Origin: Chloracidobacterium sp.
GTDB taxonomy: Bacteria > Acidobacteriota > Blastocatellia > Pyrinomonadales > Pyrinomonadaceae
Direction: 5' to 3'
Length of the DNA stretch: 64,000 nt
Assembly: GCA_016720705.1 (NCBI GenBank)
Contig: JADKKB010000007.1
Location: 930,001-994,000, forward strand
In this document: piece after piece, positions 41,598 to 50,846 of the stretch
Numbering within the stretch: the stretch's first letter is position 1
How the letters are laid out: every line of letters begins with the position of its first letter
The notes under the pieces: generated by a model
Told to the model about the DNA's origin: nothing
The model's database searches: none
Seen by the model: the letters and a program-made list of their open reading frames with translations, nothing else
Made by a program: the position numbers and the translations under genes

Positions 41598-42353
41598 CTA
41601 CATCGCGAGCCCGCCATCAGCCTGAATAACTTGACCTGTGATATATGCTGCGGCCGGGGATAGCATAAAGCAAGCGATCTCAGCTACTTCGCGGACGTTG
41701 CCTAAACGCCCGAGCGGAATCATCGCAAGGATCTTTTCACGGTATTCAGCGTTCATCTCAGCTGCCATTTCAGTTTCGACCAGTCCGAGTGCCAGAGCGT
41801 TAACCGTTATCTTGCGACTGGCAACCTCCTTGGCTATCGACTTGGTCAATCCGATCATCCCGGCCTTGGATGCTGAATAATTTGATTGACCGAGCATACC
41901 CACCACGCCGGAGATCGATGAAATATTTAGGATCGACGCCCCATTCGTATTCCTCATCATCGGACGCATCACCGCCTTTGAGAAATTCCAAGCGCCTTTC
42001 AGATTGGTATCGATCACCGAGTCCCAATCATCTTCTTTCATTCGCAAAATGAGTTGGTCGCGTGTGATGCCGGCGTTATTTACCAGATAGTCGATCGTAC
42101 CAAATTCGGTAGCGATCTGCTTTACAAATTCGGCCGCCGCATCCGTACTGGACACATCGCACTGGGCCGCAAATGCTTTTACACCCATAGCCTCGACCTC
42201 GCCCCGGAGCCGTTCGGCTTCGTCGGCGCTCTTCGAATAGTTAAAAGCAACGTTTGCCCCACGACGCGCAAGCTCAAGCACGATCTCCTTGCCAATACCG
42301 CGTGTTCCGCCCGTGACGATCGCCGACCGCCCATCAAATTGTTTTTCGCTCAC
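41598..42353 (-). CDS. fabG: 3-oxoacyl-[acyl-carrier-protein] reductase
   Basis: FabG reduces beta-ketoacyl-ACP with NADPH in fatty acid elongation. 251 residues with TGGTRGIGKEIV, the NNAGITRDQLILRM segment specific for FabG, the catalytic S-Y-K set in ISSISGVVG..NYSASKAGM, and the end YITGQVIQADGGLAM. It heads the leftward group with rhomboid and trmB. Unlike usual fab clusters no fabD, fabF or standard acpP adjoins it, although an acyl-carrier-like ORF lies 1.6 kb away. Confidence 0.93.
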   Translation of the reverse strand: MSEKQFDGRSAIVTGGTRGIGKEIVLELARRGANVAFNYSKSADEAERLRGEVEAMGVKAFAAQCDVSSTDAAAEFVKQIATEFGTIDYLVNNAGITRDQLILRMKEDDWDSVIDTNLKGAWNFSKAVMRPMMRNTNGASILNISSISGVVGMLGQSNYSASKAGMIGLTKSIAKEVASRKITVNALALGLVETEMAAEMNAEYREKILAMIPLGRLGNVREVAEIACFMLSPAAAYITGQVIQADGGLAM

Positions 42354-42468
42354 TTAATATTTTCTCCGTTTGTGATGTTTAGATTTTAGTTTTCGCGTGA
42401 CGATACGTCAAAAGCCGAATTTTCAGTATTCGACTGGAATTCGGCTTTTGTGTATCATCCGTCTAAAT

Positions 42469-43968
42469 ATGTACAAGTTCTCAATGTCGTCCCGCTATAT
42501 TCTTCTCTCGACCATTTTGCTTGTGCTCTGCCCATTATTTGCAGCCGCACAGGTCAGATCTTTAGTGCTGATCAATGCAACCATCATTGACGGTAGCGGC
42601 AAGCCCGCGTTCCGCGATGATATTAGGATCAAGGGCGACAAGATCGTCAAGATCGGGAAGATCCGGCCGGCCGCAAACGATGAGGTCGTCGACGCGGCCG
42701 GATACGTCATCGCTCCTGGCTTCATCGACATTCATAACCACTCCGAATCCGGCCTTGTGACGGAAGGCACGGCATCAAATCAAGTATCTCAGGGTATAAC
42801 GACTTTATTTGTTGGCCCGGACGGCGGATCGCCGTTTCCCATCGACGATTACTTAAACAAACTTTCCGGAAAGATCGCAGTGAATGTCGGTGCGTTTATT
42901 GGCCACGCTTCGGTTCGGGAGGAGGTAATGAAAGACGACTACACGCGGACTGCGACTGATGATGAGATCAAGCGAATGTCCAAGCTGGTCGAAATGAGTA
43001 TGAAACAGGGTGCTTTCGGACTTTCGTCGGGGCTCGAATATGACGTTGGATTCTCGGCCTCTACGGGCGAATTGATCGCGTTGGCCAAAGTCGCGGCGAA
43101 GTACCACGGCATTTATATGACGCATATGCGTGATGAGGAAGAGGGTATGCTCGACGCCGTGCGCGAATCTATCCTGATCGGCCGTGAGGCAAAGTTGCCC
43201 GTTCAGATCTCGCATATCAAGATGGGAAACCGCAATGTTTGGGGTAAATCGGCTGAGGCGATAGCGATCATCGAAGAAGCTCGACGAACGGGATTTGACG
43301 TGACCGCTGATGCGTATCCATATACAGCGTGGGCATCGACTATTACTGTATTGGTACCGAGTCGAAAGCACGAAGATCGACGCGAGGTCGAAACCGGCCT
43401 GAGAAACGTCGGCGGTGCCGATAAGGTTCTTGTCACAAGTTGCTCAGCCCACCGCGATTACGAGGGTAAGACACTTGAGGAGATCGCCAAGCTCAAAAAC
43501 ACCTCACCCGTCGACATTTACATCCAGATCGTCAAGGACGGCGGCGCCGGCGTTGTTTGCAATTCGATGAACGAGGCGGATGTAAAAGCTTTCTATCTGC
43601 AACCGTGGGTGATGGTCGCTAGCGACGGAGGTATCGGTAGCCGTCATCCACGTGGAACCGGCACATTCACCCGCGTCCTCGGCAGATTTGTCCGCGAAAA
43701 CAAGTGGTTTAGCCTTGAGGAAGCCGTCCGCAAGATGTCCGCAATGCCCGCCGCACGCCTACGACTTAAGGATCGTGGAATGATCAAACACGGAATGAAA
43801 GCTGACCTTGTGATATTTGACCGTGACACGGTGATCGATCGTGCGACATTTACTCAGCCGCAGAACTTTTCAGACGGGATCAAGATGGTTTTCGTTAATG
43901 GCGTCCGTGTCTGGAACAACGGTAAGATCACCAACAGCCTGCCGGGTGCGATCTTGCGGCGAAGGTAG
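42469..43968 (+). CDS. secreted N-acyl-D-amino-acid deacylase-like amidohydrolase
   Basis: About 499 residues of the D-aminoacylase branch of amidohydrolases. Signal peptide from the start region (SRYILLSTILLVLCPLFAAAQ). Metal ligands: the H-x-H of GFIDIHNHSESG, Glu in GLSSGLEYD, His residues in IYMTHMRDE and VQISHIKMG, and Asp in MVASDGGIGSRHPRGTGTF. These match family members that act on N-acyl-D-amino acids and on dihydropyrimidine-like amides. ATG 42469 is used; a second ATG five codons on would also leave a full signal. Export suggests it recycles D-amino acid amides from the wall or surroundings. Confidence 0.9.
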   Translation: MYKFSMSSRYILLSTILLVLCPLFAAAQVRSLVLINATIIDGSGKPAFRDDIRIKGDKIVKIGKIRPAANDEVVDAAGYVIAPGFIDIHNHSESGLVTEGTASNQVSQGITTLFVGPDGGSPFPIDDYLNKLSGKIAVNVGAFIGHASVREEVMKDDYTRTATDDEIKRMSKLVEMSMKQGAFGLSSGLEYDVGFSASTGELIALAKVAAKYHGIYMTHMRDEEEGMLDAVRESILIGREAKLPVQISHIKMGNRNVWGKSAEAIAIIEEARRTGFDVTADAYPYTAWASTITVLVPSRKHEDRREVETGLRNVGGADKVLVTSCSAHRDYEGKTLEEIAKLKNTSPVDIYIQIVKDGGAGVVCNSMNEADVKAFYLQPWVMVASDGGIGSRHPRGTGTFTRVLGRFVRENKWFSLEEAVRKMSAMPAARLRLKDRGMIKHGMKADLVIFDRDTVIDRATFTQPQNFSDGIKMVFVNGVRVWNNGKITNSLPGAILRRR

Positions 43969-43980
43969 CTAAGTTTCTGA

Positions 43981-44238
43981 CTAATCTGCTCCCATATCTT
44001 GAATGAAGAGCGAATCGTCGTTAAAATCTTCCCTTTTTATACCCAATTCATCTTCGATTGATAACCAGATCGTAACCTCGACGTATCCGCGTGACCATTG
44101 TTTTGAGACGTTTGGCTGCGAGGCAACGTAGTCGATTACTTTTCGCGGCGTTGTCATCTTCTCCGCCGCTTCATTGGGAATCGCTATGTCAAACTCTTCC
44201 TCGATCCGCATCACTAATTCGACCAGTTCCAGTCCCAT
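43981..44238 (-). CDS. acyl-carrier-protein-like ORF, apparently circularly permuted and without the attachment Ser
   Basis: 85 residues, starting 9 bp after the rph stop. Residues 1-40 (MGLELVELVMRIEEEF... through PRKVIDYVASQ) match the half of ACP that follows the phosphopantetheine site, helices II-IV. Residues 53-85 (WLSIEDELGIKREDF, DDSLFIQDMGAD) match the ACP half that precedes it, helix I and loop. The chain ends at G-A-D, exactly where ACP continues with Ser-Leu, and begins M-G-L-E where Ser-Leu-Asp is expected. An in-frame TAA sits just upstream (the rph stop), so the N-terminus cannot be longer, and TAG follows GAD. The serine is thus absent. The residue-41-52 stretch would be the new linker. 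Function unknown. Confidence 0.75.
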   Translation of the reverse strand: MGLELVELVMRIEEEFDIAIPNEAAEKMTTPRKVIDYVASQPNVSKQWSRGYVEVTIWLSIEDELGIKREDFNDDSLFIQDMGAD

Positions 44239-44247
44239 ATTCCGAAG

Positions 44248-44970
44248 TTAACCGGCGAGAGCGTTTCGCTGGATCTCAAACAACTTATTGACGCCGATCT
44301 CGGCGAGGATCAGCATCTCGTCCATCTGTTCCCGTGAGAATGGTTCGCGTTCGGCCGTGCCCTGCAGTTCGATAAATTTGCCCGATCCGGTGCATACGAC
44401 ATTCATATCGACATCGGCATTCGAGTCTTCGATGTATGCCAGATCGAGTATCGGGGTCGCCTCGATCAAGCCGACGCTGACCGCGGCGACCTCGCTCAAG
44501 ATCGGATTAGTTCGAATAATTCCCTGCTTCACCAGCTTTCTGCAAGCGAGAGCAAGTGCAACATATGCACCCGTGATCGATGCACAGCGCGTGCCGCCGT
44601 CAGCCTGGATGACATCGCAATCGAGATATATTTGGCGTTCACCAAGTATTTTCGTATCGACAACAGCCCGCAGACTGCGGCCGATCAACCGCTGTATCTC
44701 CTGCGTGCGTCCGGATGGGCCATTCTTTGTCTCACGCTGTGTGCGAGTATTGGTCGCCCGCGGTAGCATTGAGTATTCGGCAGTCACCCAGCCGAGGCCT
44801 TTATTCCGCATAAACATCGGAACGCGGTCCTCGACCGATGCCGTGCAGATCACTTTCGTACCGCCGACTTCGATCAACGCCGAGCCTTCGGCGTATGGCG
44901 AGATATTCGGCGTGATCTTGGTGTTGCGTATCTGGTCTTGGGTTCTTTTATCTGATCTTTCGTAACTCAT
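44248..44970 (-). CDS. rph: ribonuclease PH
   Basis: Phosphate-dependent 3' exonuclease that trims tRNA ends. 240 residues from ATG 44970 with RSDKRTQDQIRNTKI, EGSALIEVGGTKVICTASVE, KGLGWVTAEYSMLPRAT, RTQEIQRLIGRSLRAVVD, DCDVIQADGGTRCASITGA and DLAYIEDSNADVDMNVV, all RNase PH/PNPase core motifs with the active-site Arg, Asp and Ser-like residues. A start seven codons upstream is possible but not typical. It lies between murI and the carrier-like ORF on the same strand. Confidence 0.96.
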   Translation of the reverse strand: MSYERSDKRTQDQIRNTKITPNISPYAEGSALIEVGGTKVICTASVEDRVPMFMRNKGLGWVTAEYSMLPRATNTRTQRETKNGPSGRTQEIQRLIGRSLRAVVDTKILGERQIYLDCDVIQADGGTRCASITGAYVALALACRKLVKQGIIRTNPILSEVAAVSVGLIEATPILDLAYIEDSNADVDMNVVCTGSGKFIELQGTAEREPFSREQMDEMLILAEIGVNKLFEIQRNALAG

Positions 44971-45047
44971 AATCTTGGCGTAAGCCTGCACGCAGGTGAG
45001 AGTTTTTCTATTTCGTAAGGCTGCTCATCTCGTCTGAGGCACACTGT

Positions 45048-45947
45048 TTACGGATCGTGTTTCTGCCTTAACTCATCTACCCCGTAAACCTCGATGGCTT
45101 CGAGCTTTGACGGTTTTGTACCTAAAAATCTCTCAGCGACGCGGGCAAACCTATCGGCGGCGTCAGTGACATAAAAGTGATCTAGGTCATCACAAAGTGC
45201 CCGTATGCCGATGTGGGTCTCTCGATTCTCGAGATCTTTATCTTTCAAAAGCTGTGCGACCTCGTCGGCAGTAGCCTCGCCGGAATCAACAAGCTTAACA
45301 TTTTCGCCTACTGTCTGTTGAATTACATCTCGAAGTATCGGGTAATGTGTGCATCCAAGAACGAGTGCGTCGGGGGCGAACTCCTTCATCCTTGCAAGGT
45401 ACTTTGCCGCGATCGAAAATGTCTCGGACTCCCTGACCCAATTTTCCTCTGCCAATGACACGAACAAAGGGCAACCTGTCTGCAACACCTCGGCTGTGTC
45501 GGATGTCCGGCGGATGGCTTCGAAATATGCATTGCTCGCAACGGTGGCTTCGGTGGCAATAACGCCTATCTTTGCGTGCGGATTATCTTTGGTCAGCTCA
45601 ACCGCTTTTCGACCGCCCGGCCCGATCACTCCAACGACATCAAGACCAATGCTTTCACGTATCTTCGGCAGGGCTAGAGCTGACGCAGTATTGCACGCAA
45701 CCACGAGTATTTTGATTCCGCGAGATGCCAGGAATCGCGAGTTTTCGATAGCATATCGCTCGACCGTTGCCATCGATTTTGTGCCGTAAGGTACACGTGC
45801 AGTATCGCCAAGATAGATGAAATGCTCATTCGGCAGGCGTTCGTGTAACGCTCGGTAAACAGTCAGGCCTCCGACACCGGAATCAAAAACACCGATCGGG
45901 CACGATCTCAATTCGCTGCGGTCTGTATTTTTAGTAGCGTCACTCAT
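45048..45947 (-). CDS. murI: glutamate racemase
   Basis: Makes D-glutamate for peptidoglycan. 299 residues; catalytic Cys pair in VVACNTASALALP and LGCTHYPILRD, with GVFDSGVGGLTVYRAL and YLGDTARVPYGTKS at the N-terminus, the latter binding substrate. First gene of the leftward murI-rph-carrier-like group, with 77 bp before rph. Confidence 0.96.
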   Translation of the reverse strand: MSDATKNTDRSELRSCPIGVFDSGVGGLTVYRALHERLPNEHFIYLGDTARVPYGTKSMATVERYAIENSRFLASRGIKILVVACNTASALALPKIRESIGLDVVGVIGPGGRKAVELTKDNPHAKIGVIATEATVASNAYFEAIRRTSDTAEVLQTGCPLFVSLAEENWVRESETFSIAAKYLARMKEFAPDALVLGCTHYPILRDVIQQTVGENVKLVDSGEATADEVAQLLKDKDLENRETHIGIRALCDDLDHFYVTDAADRFARVAERFLGTKPSKLEAIEVYGVDELRQKHDP

Positions 45948-46023
45948 TGATCTTCCAACTTCAAATATTAAAGATATCTTTCAGGCGCCGTGCCTCCAAG
46001 ATCCCATCGAAAGAATCTTCGGA

Positions 46024-47214
46024 TCATTGCCGGCCACGACGCCTGAGCAAAAAGAATACTATCACGGCGATCGCTATAGAAACCGCCACGATCACAATGG
46101 GATTGCGATAGAACGGAACCGCGTCATTGTGAGAATCAGTTATGTCAGGATCCGGACCTGCCGATCTATTCGGTCCGGATATCAAACGAAGTTCGGCGCT
46201 ACTCAATACGCCTTTCACTCTCTCTATGGCTTCATTTTCGACAACACTGCGTGCCACTCCGCCGAGGATCCCGCCAAGAGCATCCGACATTGAGCGATCA
46301 GTAAAGATCAAGTAACCACCCGACTCGCTGGAGCCAAAACTTATCAGCATTGAGAATGAAAGCGAAGCATCTAGATATCGACTCGCGTATATCTGCTTAT
46401 TTGCGACGAAATATTGTCGCAAACCGGCACGTGAGCCATCGTAAGCAATGGTATGCGTAAGTGCGATCGCGGGTTTTAGACCGAAATTGATGGTTGACCA
46501 GTAAAGCTCACTTTCCGCTCCTTTAAGCGAAGCAGTCGGGTATCCGCCAAGATACTTGTTTAACTCAGGTGAGAGGTCAGCAACAAATAAGGAATTTGCG
46601 AGTAGCGACCTGTGCACTTCGGGAAGATCTACATTCTTTTTTCGATTTTCGTATTCACCGAGCGTCCGGTCGCCTCCCGACGAATAGTCCAGGGCGTATC
46701 GCAACAGCACTGAGCGAAACAGTTGATTTACAACCGGCTTTCGATCCGAAGAATCCCAATCGACCATTCCGAACTGCCGGATCGATTCGGCCGACATATT
46801 CATATCACAATCGCCGACAACGCACTTCTTGAGAGCCTCGAGATCTTTTTCTTCTAGGTCGAGGTCCTTTAGATCTTGATCGGTCGGCGGATCGCTGAAT
46901 TTGCCGCCCGCCCGCACAGTCTTGTTATCACGTTGTGTAATGCTTGAACGAAAATCGGACATCGATGTCGAGGGTAGATCCTTGATCCGGATAATGCCAA
47001 CGATAGCAACGACTTCCTTGTCATTAGTCGTAAGTGTCTTGACAATGAGTTTGCCATCGTCAAGAGCGGAAATATCGGTTGGGCCAAATCCGGCCTTATC
47101 GGACAAGGCCTTGCGAAAACTGTAATCAGTGGTCTGCGAGCGCACAACGAGTGAAAAGCAGTTCAAAATAACTGCCAACACGAGCCAACCGCTAACATTG
47201 CCGATCAATTTCAT
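46024..47214 (-). CDS. exported membrane-anchored hypothetical protein
   Basis: 396 residues from ATG 47214, which has AAAGGA at ribosome-binding distance. A signal peptide (MKLIGNVSGWLVLAVILNCFSLVVRSQ) and a single C-terminal membrane anchor (NPIVIVAVSIAIAVIVFFLL followed by RRRGRQ) place the body outside the cytoplasm. The body has DLEEKDLEALKKCVVGDCDM, with a Cys pair, and YLIFTDRSMSDALGGILGG near the anchor, but no family I recognise. It is preceded by the tmRNA gene and shares no obvious operon. Confidence 0.75.
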   Translation of the reverse strand: MKLIGNVSGWLVLAVILNCFSLVVRSQTTDYSFRKALSDKAGFGPTDISALDDGKLIVKTLTTNDKEVVAIVGIIRIKDLPSTSMSDFRSSITQRDNKTVRAGGKFSDPPTDQDLKDLDLEEKDLEALKKCVVGDCDMNMSAESIRQFGMVDWDSSDRKPVVNQLFRSVLLRYALDYSSGGDRTLGEYENRKKNVDLPEVHRSLLANSLFVADLSPELNKYLGGYPTASLKGAESELYWSTINFGLKPAIALTHTIAYDGSRAGLRQYFVANKQIYASRYLDASLSFSMLISFGSSESGGYLIFTDRSMSDALGGILGGVARSVVENEAIERVKGVLSSAELRLISGPNRSAGPDPDITDSHNDAVPFYRNPIVIVAVSIAIAVIVFFLLRRRGRQ

Positions 47215-47256
47215 TTCGATCCTTTCCGTCAATTATACGAGCAATGTTGTCACAGT

Positions 47257-47284
47257 AAAAACCCGGTCTAATCGACCGGGTTTT
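47257..47284 (-). terminator. tmRNA terminator
   Basis: AAAACCCGGTC (47258-47268) pairs perfectly with GACCGGGTTTT (47274-47284) with a five-base loop; leftward it ends in a T-run. It lies 14 bp beyond the tmRNA 3' end. Confidence 0.85.
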
Positions 47285-47297
47285 AAGAAAATTAAAG

Positions 47298-47670
47298 TGG
47301 TGGAGGCGGCGGGAATCGAACCCGCATCCAAAGGTTGCGACCAGTAAAATCTACACGTTTAGTCAATTCACTTGAGTTTCGCCGCGGGCAAGCAGATGAA
47401 CTGACAAGACCTCATCCGCGGCTAACCTGACTAACTTTAACGTCGCGCCGCAGGTGGTGGCGCGATGCGAGCCTGAACTGAGTTATGCCTTAGTCGGTCG
47501 CATCAGACTGACTTCCGGTAAGACACTTCTGGTTTAGAGTTAACTAAGCAGCAAGAGCTAATTCTTGATTAGCATTTGTTTTTTGTAAAGTTTTTTTAAC
47601 GAGCTAACCATACAAGCCCGACGTGCATTCAAAGATCTATACAAGCCCCTGTCGAAGCCTGTCGCCCCCC
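47298..47670 (-). ncRNA. ssrA: transfer-messenger RNA (tmRNA)
   Basis: About 373 nt, single-piece. The 5' end GGGGGCG (47670-47664) pairs with the 3' CGCCTCC, followed by A and an encoded CCA ending at 47298. The T arm carries GGTTCGATTCC. The 5' D-like part CAGGCTTCGACAGGGG and the GAATGCACGTCGGGC stretch match conserved tmRNA regions. The tag frame at 47573-47544 reads ANQELALAA and then TAG, preceded by Asn (AAT); the resume codon is probably GCT or that AAT. The ALAA end is the standard protease-recognition tail. It rescues stalled ribosomes and marks the peptides for degradation. Confidence 0.95.
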
Positions 47671-47683
47671 ACGAGGAACGATA

Positions 47684-47712
47684 GTGTACCTTTTTTGGAT
47701 GAAAAAGGGAAT
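47684..47712 (-). promoter_or_regulatory. candidate tmRNA promoter
   Basis: Leftward, a -10-like TACACT (complement of 47684-47689) lies 13 bases before the mature 5' end, leaving room for a short processed leader. A TTCCCT occurs about 17 bp upstream as a poor -35. Position is the main support. Confidence 0.35.
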
Positions 47713-47906
47713 GCTTCGGTTGCCGACATTAGTCGGACACCTTAGCCTTACGGGCCGGTCGACCAAATTTAGGTAGATAACGGTCGCTACTGCGATCGTT
47801 ACAAAGTTTGGCAAAGGCTGATAGAATCCTAAAATAGATTTGGATGGGAACTCTGTGGCCGGCGTGGTCGTAGATTTTTACTGAAGCAAGAAGATCGGAG
47901 TGTGTT

Positions 47907-48536
47907 ATGTTTTGCCCTCAATGCGGATCGACCCAGTCAGAAGAGCTTAAATTCTGCAAAGCGTGCGGTGTCAATCTTGTTGCGGTCCGAACCGCGGTTA
48001 AGGATCCAAAATCCGTTGAGAAATTCAACTGGAACAAGTCGTGGGTCTCCGAGATGATGATGGGGAGCGAGGAATCTGTAAAACGAGCTGCGAAACTCGA
48101 ACGTCTGCAGGGCATAACACCTGCGACAAAACGCCTGAAGAATCGATTGAACGAGATAAAGGGTGGCATTATTACAGCAAGTGTCGGAATTGGATTGATG
48201 ATCACGCTTTACGTCTTGATGCGGGCGATCATACAAAACCCCGCGATCCCGCCCGAAACAGCCATTCTCCTCAGCAGTATCTGGGTAGCCGGAGTAATAC
48301 CGCTGCTTGTTGGTATTTCCCTGATCATAAACGGTGTATTCATCAGCAAGAAACTCGTTGACGCAAAACTGAATACTATCGACGAACGTACAAAGGAACT
48401 CGATGACAAGGAAATGGCGTCGTTTCTACCGCCCCATGTCGATACAAATCAATTGGAACGCGAAGTGTTTAGCGTGACAGATGAAACCACCCGGCATCTG
48501 GACGAACCTGTCAAGGTCAAAAGATCGACCCATTAA
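47907..48536 (+). CDS. zinc-ribbon membrane protein
   Basis: 209 residues. An N-terminal zinc ribbon with C3, C6, C17 and C20 (FCPQCGS...KFCKACG) is followed by a charged helical segment (ESVKRAAKLERLQGITPATKR), two transmembrane helices (about residues 92-114 and 126-152) and a polar C-terminal tail. This is the common 'zinc-ribbon domain-containing protein' layout of unknown function. It stands opposite the tmRNA gene with about 235 bp between them. Confidence 0.8.
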   Translation: MFCPQCGSTQSEELKFCKACGVNLVAVRTAVKDPKSVEKFNWNKSWVSEMMMGSEESVKRAAKLERLQGITPATKRLKNRLNEIKGGIITASVGIGLMITLYVLMRAIIQNPAIPPETAILLSSIWVAGVIPLLVGISLIINGVFISKKLVDAKLNTIDERTKELDDKEMASFLPPHVDTNQLEREVFSVTDETTRHLDEPVKVKRSTH

Positions 48537-48680
48537 AGATCAGGAACACGGCCTACGATCAATTGATCTCCCAACCCAACGGTCAACATTAGACTCGGCT
48601 CAATCGTCACTCGCACGGACGTCAGCTTTTACCCGGCGTTGAAATATTTCCTTGCAAAATCCACCGCCTTGACACATTAT

Positions 48681-50678
48681 ATGAGCATAATGAGATACAC
48701 GATTTTGTTGATAATACTGCTGCTATTTTCGTTCTCAGTTCGCAGTCAAAATGTCGGCCGCTTGGATCCGACATTTGGTACGGGCGGCGTTGTGGAAACT
48801 CAACTAAGTGGTTTCGCCGCTTCGCTAAATACCATGGTTATTCAACCGGACAAAAAGATCATTGTCGTCGGATACGCAATGATTGCTCGTTTCAACGAGG
48901 ATGGAACGCTTGATACGACCTTTAACGGCGTCGGTTACAACACTTCCAACATTATGACTATGATTAACGATGTTGCCGTTTTGCCCAACGGCAAGATCAT
49001 GGTCGGAGGATATATTCAATTTCAGGCTTCTAATCGCTTCTGTATTGCGAGATTGAATTCTAACGGTTCGTTGGATACAACATTTGACACTGACGGTATC
49101 GTAGAAACCACGGTCGGGTATGCTTCGAATGTTGAATCGATCAAGATTTTGCCGGACGGTAAGATTTTGGCTGTCGGCGGGACAGCACTTACAAATGGTG
49201 GTGATCGAGACGTCGCGATAGCGAGATACAGTACGGATGGTTCGCTAGATACAACTTTCGGCACAGGAGGACGCGTCGCCGCCGACTTTGGCTTTGATGA
49301 ATTTGCGCTCACTTCTGCAATTCAGTCTGACGGCAAGATTGTCGCAGCCGGATATTATGTTGACCCTCTTCCAAATGAATGGGTGGCGGTGATCTTTCGC
49401 TTCAATTCCGATGGCTCGGTCGACTCGACGTTTGGCACAAACGGTAAGGTGTCCCGGCCCGGAGGTCCGAATGCGCAGGCCGATGATGTTGCCATTCAGT
49501 CCGATGGAAAGATCATAGTTGTTGGCGGTGGCATTCCCCCGATTAGATACAATTCTGACGGAACGCTTGATGCGGTGTTCACTGCCCCGTCGCTGACATC
49601 CACTTGGGCTTTGAGGATTCAGCCGGATGGGAAGATCATTATTAGGGGTACAAATGCCGCTAATAATGATGTTGTCGTCCGCTATAATATCGACGGCACG
49701 CCGGAATCTAGTTTTGCGATCGTTACGACTAACCTTAATTATTATTTTCCACCTGCGATTTCGATCGCTCCGGACGGGAAGATTGTCGTCGGAGGAACTC
49801 GAAATAGTAATAATTTCGAGATCCTACTCGCCCGTTATCGCGATTTCTCGAATAATTTGATGGATTTCGACGGCGATGGCAAATCGGATGTTTCAATTTA
49901 CCGTCCGGGCACAGGGGAGTGGTGGTATTCGAAAAGCAGCGACGGGCAGAGTTTTGTAGCTCAGTTTGGGACGGCGACTGACACGATCGTGCCGGGAGAT
50001 TTTACCGGTGACGGTAAGAGCGACTTTGCGTTTTACCGGCCTTCGACAGGACTGTGGTTTATTTTGCGGAGCGAAGACTTCTCTTTCTATGCGTTCCCAC
50101 TGGGAAATTCGTCAGACGTTCCCGCTCCGGCCGACTATGATGGTGACGGCAAGACCGATGCTGCCGTCTATCGGCCATCGACCAACACATGGTATATCAA
50201 CAACTCGACCGGCGGGACTACGATCACAACGTTTGGCAATGTTGGCGACATTCCGGTAGTAGCGGATTATGACGGAGATGGAAAGGCGGATATCGCCATC
50301 TTTCGGCCTTCGTCAGGCGAATGGTGGATCCAGCAGAGCGGGGGCACAACGGTCGCGGTCAATTTCGGCATCAGCTCAGACAAATGCGTTCCCGGCGACT
50401 ACACAGGCGATGGAAAGGCGGATGTTGCTTTCTGGCGTCCCTCGACCGGCGAATGGTTCGTTCTTCGCAGTGAGGACAATAGCTATTTCGCGTTTCCTTT
50501 CGGGGTATCGACGGACATCCCAACCCCTGCCGATTACGACGGTGACGGCAAAATGGACGCGGCCGTTTTCCGACCTTCGACCTCTACATGGTATGTCGAC
50601 CGTTCGACTTCGGGATTATTCATTCAGGAATTCGGCTCTGCAGGTGACATCCCATTGCCGAGTGCATTTATTAGATAG
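48681..50678 (+). CDS. secreted delta-60 repeat and FG-GAP-like repeat protein
   Basis: About 665 residues. After a signal peptide (MRYTILLIILLLFSFSVRSQ) come delta-60 repeats to about residue 390: copies of LD.TFG.GG....., each followed by QPDGKI-type strands, forming a propeller-like fold. Then six FG-GAP/VCBS-like repeats, each D-[FY]-[DT]-GDGK-[ST A M]-D followed by a [YF]-RP strand (for example DYDGDGKTDAAVYRPST), calcium-binding loops. Both repeat types are common in exported surface proteins. ATG 48681 is taken; ATG 48690 is equally possible. No anchor motif is seen at the C-terminus. Confidence 0.9.
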   Translation: MSIMRYTILLIILLLFSFSVRSQNVGRLDPTFGTGGVVETQLSGFAASLNTMVIQPDKKIIVVGYAMIARFNEDGTLDTTFNGVGYNTSNIMTMINDVAVLPNGKIMVGGYIQFQASNRFCIARLNSNGSLDTTFDTDGIVETTVGYASNVESIKILPDGKILAVGGTALTNGGDRDVAIARYSTDGSLDTTFGTGGRVAADFGFDEFALTSAIQSDGKIVAAGYYVDPLPNEWVAVIFRFNSDGSVDSTFGTNGKVSRPGGPNAQADDVAIQSDGKIIVVGGGIPPIRYNSDGTLDAVFTAPSLTSTWALRIQPDGKIIIRGTNAANNDVVVRYNIDGTPESSFAIVTTNLNYYFPPAISIAPDGKIVVGGTRNSNNFEILLARYRDFSNNLMDFDGDGKSDVSIYRPGTGEWWYSKSSDGQSFVAQFGTATDTIVPGDFTGDGKSDFAFYRPSTGLWFILRSEDFSFYAFPLGNSSDVPAPADYDGDGKTDAAVYRPSTNTWYINNSTGGTTITTFGNVGDIPVVADYDGDGKADIAIFRPSSGEWWIQQSGGTTVAVNFGISSDKCVPGDYTGDGKADVAFWRPSTGEWFVLRSEDNSYFAFPFGVSTDIPTPADYDGDGKMDAAVFRPSTSTWYVDRSTSGLFIQEFGSAGDIPLPSAFIR

Positions 50679-50846
50679 AAAAATTGACTTAGCGGCCGGT
50701 CTTGGTTTTCCGCCGTCACACGATCGGCGATTCGGACTCGATTGCGACGAACACTTAACCCTTTAGGCGTCAAATCGGCAGTCTTCGTTATTCGAAAAAC
50801 CAGTCAACCCAATTACAAAGCAGCTTAATGCGGCGTTACCTCTACA

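Noticed and set aside
47298..47340. A tRNA gene
   Set aside because: The T arm and CCA end belong to the tRNA-like domain of tmRNA; there is no anticodon arm nearby.
48681..50678. Cell-wall anchor or PEP-CTERM sorting signal in the exported repeat protein
   Set aside because: The C-terminus ends shortly after the last repeat (LPSAFIR) with no hydrophobic segment.
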